Shown here: positions 40,870 through 46,304 of the stretch, piece after piece | Numbering within the stretch: the stretch's first letter is position 1 | Layout of the letters: each line of letters begins with the position of its first letter | Assembly (NCBI GenBank): GCA_009838735.1 | Contig: VXQZ01000055.1 | Location: 1-46,304 of the forward strand | Direction: 5' to 3' | Source: Chloroflexota bacterium | Lineage (GTDB): Bacteria; Chloroflexota; Dehalococcoidia; Bin125 | DNA length: 46,304 bases | The notes under the pieces: model-generated | Told to the model about the DNA's origin: nothing | The model's input: only the letters and a program-made list of their open reading frames with translations | Database searches by the model: none | Position numbers and translations under genes: made by a program

Positions 40870-41217
40870 GGTGCGCGTACCGTCGGCCCCTGTCCTTCTG
40901 AATCGCCGCAGTCGCCGCCCGCGGTAATGAGTCAGGCTTGACTTCGATGCTGTGGCGTGTCCATACCGCTGCCCTCCTGGCCGACGGTGGATTGCCGGAA
41001 CTCTTGAGTTGAAGCTCGCATGGGCTCGCCTTGTCCATGTAAACCGTCTCGAGTCTCCGAGATGCACACCGCCCCAACCAACGGCGGCAACCGATCGATT
41101 TACAAATCATCATTCGTTATGGAAACTATCTGTGTGTAGGCTGCGTGTTTGCGGCAGGTTCCTCAACAGAACTCAGTTATCTCGAATCAGATTTCGCCAT
41201 GAATAGGAGTGAATGAA
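40870..41217. other. Gene-poor intergenic region
   Basis: No convincing gene is seen. An open frame at 40952-41206 (plus) has composition unlike its neighbours and no ribosome site. The last 120 bases are AT-richer (for example ATCATCATTCGTTATGGAAA) and probably hold the promoter of the binding-protein gene. No match to a known RNA family was recognised. Confidence 0.5.
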
Positions 41218-42408
41218 ATGCTTCAGAACCGATGGCGGTTGGTCAGTGTTGCGCTGGTCGGCGTGATTGGCATTGTCGCCGGCCTCGCGCTAGCAGCGGA
41301 CGGGGAGAGCGAGGTCCGGGTCGCCGCGGTTCGTCATGAGGATGGGACGGTCGAGGTTGCCGTGCAGCAGCACGGAACGGACGGCTGGGGCGAGCGTCAG
41401 CTGCCCGAATACCGGTTCTTGCCCGTGGATTCCAGCGGTGAATGGCTCGTCTCTTCGGCCGTTGGCATTGAGGCGGAGACGATCGATGCTCTGCACTGCA
41501 TCATTCATCACGGCGCGACGGGCGATCCGTTCTGGCGCCTGTTCGACGCGACGATCGCTCGACTGGCGCATCGAGTCGGCCTCACCAACATCGAGATTCA
41601 TGCCGAACCTGTGATTGAGGAGCAGGCGGCGGCGATCAGTGACTGCACCACTCGAGGGGCCACATTCATCGCGACCACCATTCCCAGCGCCGAAGAGTTG
41701 CAAGACGCCGCCAAAGCGGCGGCCGAGTCCGGCGCACACTTCATGTCCTTCAACTCGGGCGCCGAATTGGCCGGCTCGATTGGTAGCCGACATCACGTCG
41801 GGCTCAACGACACGGCCGCAGGCGAGAACGCAGGTATCCAATTCAACGCGGCCCAGGTCACTGGCGCCGTGCTCTGCGTCGTGCACGAGCCGGACAACAT
41901 CGGTCTGGCCGCCCGCTGTGACGGACTGGCTGCCGCTTACCACGGCGATGTCGAACGTCTGGAACTGTCCCTCGGCGCCCTCTCCGACAGCGCAGGCGTG
42001 ACAGCAGCGATCGCCGCGGCAGTGAGCGCAGATGACATCGGAGCCATTCTGGTTCTCAATGACGCGCTATTGAGCCCTGCAGTTACGGCGGCAGATGGCC
42101 GCGCCGTGGGCGCGGTTGCGGCAGGTAGCCCTGCGAACACTCGCGCGCTCATCCGGGGTGATTTGCTGTTCCTCGTCAATCCGGGAGTACAGGCTCAGGC
42201 GCGGGCGCTCGTGGCGACCATGCTGCTCGAGTCGAATGAGGGCGCATTTGTCGCGAGCTCCGACGTCAGCCGCTACAGCGCGCTCACGGGACCGGCCATT
42301 CATCTGATTCGTCCGCGAGTGATGACCGGCCCAATCCTGCAACGCGTCCTGAGGGAGAATCCAGAGCTGCTGAAGCAGTTGGGCATCCAGGTGAATGCAG
42401 GCGAGTAG
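41218..42408 (+). CDS. Periplasmic-binding-like protein with N-terminal module, paralogue 1
   Basis: The 396-residue protein has a signal or anchor helix (residues 8-27, LVSVALVGVIGIVAGLALAA). A small module of about 50 residues follows (SEVRVAAVRHEDGTVEVAVQ, GWGERQLP, GEWLVSS), then a type I periplasmic-binding domain starting CIIHHGATGDPFWRLFDATI. The GxxGDPFW block is typical of sugar-binding proteins (Peripla_BP_4). No permease or ATPase genes are near. The ATG at 41218 has AGGAG 8 bases upstream, and the earlier GTG (41209) overlaps that site. A paralogue starts at 44993. Confidence 0.85.
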   Translation: MLQNRWRLVSVALVGVIGIVAGLALAADGESEVRVAAVRHEDGTVEVAVQQHGTDGWGERQLPEYRFLPVDSSGEWLVSSAVGIEAETIDALHCIIHHGATGDPFWRLFDATIARLAHRVGLTNIEIHAEPVIEEQAAAISDCTTRGATFIATTIPSAEELQDAAKAAAESGAHFMSFNSGAELAGSIGSRHHVGLNDTAAGENAGIQFNAAQVTGAVLCVVHEPDNIGLAARCDGLAAAYHGDVERLELSLGALSDSAGVTAAIAAAVSADDIGAILVLNDALLSPAVTAADGRAVGAVAAGSPANTRALIRGDLLFLVNPGVQAQARALVATMLLESNEGAFVASSDVSRYSALTGPAIHLIRPRVMTGPILQRVLRENPELLKQLGIQVNAGE

Positions 42409-42411
42409 CGA

Positions 42412-42440
42412 CTGGCCGGTCCTTGAAATGGTCCGGCCAG
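42412..42440. terminator. Bidirectional hairpin terminator
   Basis: CTGGCCGG (42412-42419) pairs with CCGGCCAG (42433-42440). After a T-T mismatch two further C-G pairs continue the stem, and the loop is TTGAAAT. It lies between the stops of convergent genes (42408 and 42446). Confidence 0.7.
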
Positions 42441-42445
42441 GAGGA

Positions 42446-43348
42446 CTAGTACCAATCGAAGGGCGTGTTGGGCCGACTCGCCCAACCTTGTTGACCTAGC
42501 CGACGCATGCCCGCTGCTAGCCGCTGCATGTCTGCGCTGTAGTCCGACGGCTCGAGCTGGCGCCAACTGCCGTGTCCGGGCAGAACCCACTCAACTCTCA
42601 GCGCTGCCAACATTTCGACCGTCTCGGTCAGCGCTTCCCAGCTGTAGAACATCTGAAGCGGCGTCACGTCGAGTTCGCCTCGTCGCTGATTCCAGAGCAG
42701 CGTGTCCCCGGTGAAGAGCCAGCGATTGTCGACGTGGAAGACTAGATGTCCTTCTGTATGTCCTGGCGCAACGTGGGCGATCACTCCCGGAGCTATCTCC
42801 ACCGAGTCTCGACCGCGAACGATGTCCGTGGCCTGGGGCGCGACATGCGCTTCGGCTTCATGAATCCAGACCTGCGACCCGAAGTGGCCCGCCCAGCGGT
42901 CGTAATCCGCGACGTCGTCGCGATGGCTGAGCAGGATGTGGGCGACGCCACCCAGTGCCTCGACTCGCTCAACGAGACTGCGCTCGAAGCGCGGCGTGTC
43001 GAACATCACGTGACCGTCTGGCCTCGTGGCCAGATACGAATGCGCGCCGAACGACTTGCGTGAATTGTGACCCAGCGCCAGCAATCCGGGTGTCATCTCG
43101 TGGGGAAATGGCGGCTGTGACGGTCGTGGCATTGCCCGACGATGAACCGATTGGGTCGGACAGGCGACCGCCGCTCGCCAGAGCGCTTGCTCGTCCTCGC
43201 CGCTGACCGGCTGGCGCGCAACGTATGAACGTCCTCTGTCGTCCTGCTTGATCAGACCGGGCGCCCAGTGCCGCGCAACATCGCAGCGAATACAGCGCTC
43301 ATCCACCGACCAGTCCCCAGCTACGGATTCAGTGCCGCGCGTCGCCAT
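42446..43348 (-). CDS. Ferredoxin-like and metallo-beta-lactamase fold protein
   Basis: The 300-residue protein joins an N-terminal ferredoxin-like domain to a metallo-beta-lactamase domain. The first has three cysteines, C19, C22 and C63 (VDERCIRCDVARHW ... AVACPTQSV), so it could hold an iron-sulfur cluster with a non-Cys fourth ligand or a 3Fe cluster. The hydrolase part has LLSHRDDVADYDRWAGHFGS, GHTEGHLVFHV, FTGDTLLW and LPGHGSW. The first metal motif is SHRDDVAD instead of HxHxDH, so metal binding is altered. The ATG at 43348 is chosen because the domain begins just after it. Confidence 0.82.
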   Translation of the reverse strand: MATRGTESVAGDWSVDERCIRCDVARHWAPGLIKQDDRGRSYVARQPVSGEDEQALWRAAVACPTQSVHRRAMPRPSQPPFPHEMTPGLLALGHNSRKSFGAHSYLATRPDGHVMFDTPRFERSLVERVEALGGVAHILLSHRDDVADYDRWAGHFGSQVWIHEAEAHVAPQATDIVRGRDSVEIAPGVIAHVAPGHTEGHLVFHVDNRWLFTGDTLLWNQRRGELDVTPLQMFYSWEALTETVEMLAALRVEWVLPGHGSWRQLEPSDYSADMQRLAAGMRRLGQQGWASRPNTPFDWY

Positions 43349-43531
43349 ATCGGTGAGCCTATCGATTCGACGATTGATCTGCCCATTCTGTCGTGCCTGA
43401 TTCGCAGCCTCGTCAGGCGCCAACCACACCCTGACAGGCACATTGGTAGGCATTGCGTGCAGAGCGCTACACTGCCGGTTGAACCGCAATCAGCAGGCGC
43501 GTGGCGCGCCTCACAGAGAGGAAACTGAACG

Positions 43532-44836
43532 ATGGAAATGCAGAATGTCGTCATCGTTGACGGCGTACGCTCCGCCTTCACCCGCGGCGGACGCGGCGCC
43601 TTCACGGCGACACGGTTGGACACCATTGGCGTCCAGGTGCTCCAGGAGTTGCTCGGTCGCTACCCGCAGCTCTCCCCGACCGAGATCGAAGACGTCGGCA
43701 TGGGCTGCGTCGGCGGCGTGGCCGAGCTCGCCGGCATCGGCGCCAACCACATCGTCCGACTGGCCGGCCTGCCTGAGTCCGTCTGCACCTTCGACTCCAA
43801 CCGCCAGTGCGGCTCCTCGATGGAGACCATGCACCGCGTGGCCCAGGAGATCATGGTCGGCGCAATTGACGTCGGCATCGCGCTCGGCGTCGAGCGGATG
43901 GGCCGCCAGCTCGGCGGCGGCGGCGGCGCGGAACCGAACCGGATCACCGAGTTCAACCAGGACCGCCACCAGATGACCGAGTCGCAGCGCAACCTCGCGC
44001 CCGACCACGGCCTCGACTTCTCCGTTCCGATCCCCGACGAGATCCTCGACTCCTCGCCCGTCTGCTCGATGCTGCAGACGGCCCAGAACGTCGCCGAGAT
44101 GTACGACATCTCGCGCGAGACGCTGGACGAGTTCGCGGTCGAGTCGCACCGCAAGTACGGCGAAGCGCTGGCCAACGGCTTCTACGACGGCGAAATCGTC
44201 CCGATCGAGGTCCAGCGACCGGTCTTCGACGAAGAGGGCAACCTGCTGCTCGACGAAGAGGGCGAAACCGTCACCGTAACCGTCGACGAGGGCTACCGCC
44301 CGGGCACGAACTTCGAGGGCCTCAGCGGCCTGCGCACCGTCCGCGGCACCGTCTCGCACACGCAGAGCGAGATCCGCATCACGGCCGGCAACAGCTGCCC
44401 GACCAACGACGGCTTCACCGCCGCGCTGCTGATGAGCGAGCGCAAGGCCGACGAGCTTGGCCTCGAGCCGCTCGCCCGCATCGCCGGCTTCGGCGTCGGC
44501 GGCGTCAAGCCGCAGGTCATGGGCCTCGGTCCGATCCCGGCGACCCGCAAGGCGCTGGCCCACGCAGGCGTCGACGCCTCGCAGATCGACCGCGTCGAGT
44601 TCAACGAAGCCTTCGCCGCTCAGGTGATTCCGTCGGTCCAGGAACTGGGCATCTCGATGGACAACGTGAACGTCAACGGCGGCTCGTTGGCCATCGGTCA
44701 CCCGCTGGGCGCCACCGGCACCCGCCTGGTCACCACCGTCGCGCGCGAGCTCAAGCGCTCCGGCGGCCAGTACGGTCTGGCCACCCAGTGCATCGGCGCT
44801 GGCATGGGCATCAGCACGATCATCGAGGCCGTCTAG
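43532..44836 (+). CDS. Thiolase (acetyl-CoA acyltransferase family)
   Basis: The 434-residue enzyme either splits 3-ketoacyl-CoA with CoA or condenses acyl-CoAs. The nucleophile is C93 in NRQCGSSMET, the His is in VEFNEAFAAQ, and the C-terminal block is VNGGSLAIGHPLGATGTRLV with CIGAGMG. It is somewhat longer than the 390-residue norm because of an acidic insert near residues 230-250 (DEEGNLLLDEEGETVTV). It lacks a neighbouring fadB-type gene. Codons end in C very often, suggesting high expression. A perfect 15-bp terminator follows. Confidence 0.93.
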   Translation: MEMQNVVIVDGVRSAFTRGGRGAFTATRLDTIGVQVLQELLGRYPQLSPTEIEDVGMGCVGGVAELAGIGANHIVRLAGLPESVCTFDSNRQCGSSMETMHRVAQEIMVGAIDVGIALGVERMGRQLGGGGGAEPNRITEFNQDRHQMTESQRNLAPDHGLDFSVPIPDEILDSSPVCSMLQTAQNVAEMYDISRETLDEFAVESHRKYGEALANGFYDGEIVPIEVQRPVFDEEGNLLLDEEGETVTVTVDEGYRPGTNFEGLSGLRTVRGTVSHTQSEIRITAGNSCPTNDGFTAALLMSERKADELGLEPLARIAGFGVGGVKPQVMGLGPIPATRKALAHAGVDASQIDRVEFNEAFAAQVIPSVQELGISMDNVNVNGGSLAIGHPLGATGTRLVTTVARELKRSGGQYGLATQCIGAGMGISTIIEAV

Positions 44837-44871
44837 GGTCCATCGACCCAACCGACGACCTCAAGACACCA

Positions 44872-44905
44872 AGCAGGGGTACGGGTCGAAACCCGTACCC
44901 CTGCT
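44872..44905 (+). terminator. Strong intrinsic terminator after the thiolase gene
   Basis: AGCAGGGGTACGGGT (44872-44886) and its perfect complement (44891-44905) form a 15-bp stem closed by loop CGAA. A T-rich GCGTCTTT follows. Confidence 0.9.
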
Positions 44906-44940
44906 GCGTCTTTGCACTTCCGATCACGGGAACATAACCT

Positions 44941-44956
44941 GTTTGCGATTGCAAAC
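44941..44956. promoter_or_regulatory. Palindromic operator candidate upstream of paralogue 2
   Basis: GTTTGC (44941-44946) and GCAAAC (44951-44956) form a perfect inverted repeat around GATT, 37 bases before the binding-protein start. This looks like a LacI/GntR-type operator. Upstream of paralogue 1 only a half-site (TGTTTGCG, near 41146) is seen. Confidence 0.45.
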
Positions 44957-44992
44957 TACAGCTATTGAAGGCAATCATCCAAAGGAGCCGAG

Positions 44993-46304
<1,312 letters not shown>

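Noticed and set aside
40952-41206. 84-residue open frame in the intergenic region
   Set aside because: There is no ribosome site, the composition is Arg/Cys/Trp-rich, and it covers the promoter region of the next gene.

Overview
The window is about 46.3 kb of GC-rich, densely packed bacterial chromosome. Genes often overlap by 1-14 bases and start at GTG or ATG. The mix of genes suggests a Chloroflexota bacterium, most likely Dehalococcoidia/SAR202-like. The indicators are two luciferase-like (LLM) flavin oxidoreductases, a CaiB/BaiF CoA-transferase, a PhyH dioxygenase, an amidohydrolase, MaoC proteins, and a cdaA-cdaR-der-plsY-gpsA run. The lineage is inferred from gene content; no rRNA or marker phylogeny is available here. 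The last 54 bases are almost pure G, which looks like a sequencing or assembly artefact at a contig end.

Layout. 1-3.2 kb: a dispersed palindromic repeat, a small acidic protein behind a LexA-like box, a PHP phosphoesterase, two MaoC hot-dog proteins and a GNAT acetyltransferase. 3.2-11 kb, minus strand: NUDIX, HEAT-repeat protein, gpsA, plsY, der, a YbbR/CdaR protein, the diadenylate cyclase cdaA, then argF. This is a housekeeping run for phospholipid precursors, ribosome assembly and c-di-AMP. 11-15.5 kb, plus strand: comEA, comEC, tRNA-Leu(UAA), a zinc alcohol dehydrogenase and tRNA-Ser(UGA). 15.5-21 kb: an unknown protein, a NIPSNAP-like protein, a minus-strand NUDIX-serS-methyltransferase unit, a TolB-like propeller, a helical unknown and a PNPOx-like flavoprotein. 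21-22.8 kb: an LLM oxidoreductase and a nucleoside hydrolase.

22.8-28.5 kb holds the most notable region, a seven-gene minus-strand run: VOC protein, RidA, LLM oxidoreductase, SelW-like Rdx protein with CxxC, secreted orphan, UGSC-family selenoprotein, and a cysteine-rich partner. The UGSC gene is split by an in-frame TGA (24157-24155), read here as selenocysteine 96. A perfect 6-bp hairpin with loop GUG begins 13 nt after the TGA; its apical loop begins 19 nt after it, within the usual bacterial SECIS range. Conventional gene calling would give two fragments.

28.5-30 kb, divergent: a MoaD/ThiS-like beta-grasp protein with a tail after its Gly-Gly, translationally coupled to an Asp-box beta-propeller. 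30-40.8 kb is catabolic and transport: EamA exporter, PhyH, AhpD/CMD-like protein, a fused tandem CoA-transferase with one apparently dead active site, an acyl-CoA-dehydrogenase-fold flavoprotein, a class III aminotransferase, a DHA2 MFS exporter and an amidohydrolase. 41.2 kb to the end: two paralogous periplasmic-binding-like proteins sharing an N-terminal module, flanking a ferredoxin/metallo-beta-lactamase protein and a thiolase.
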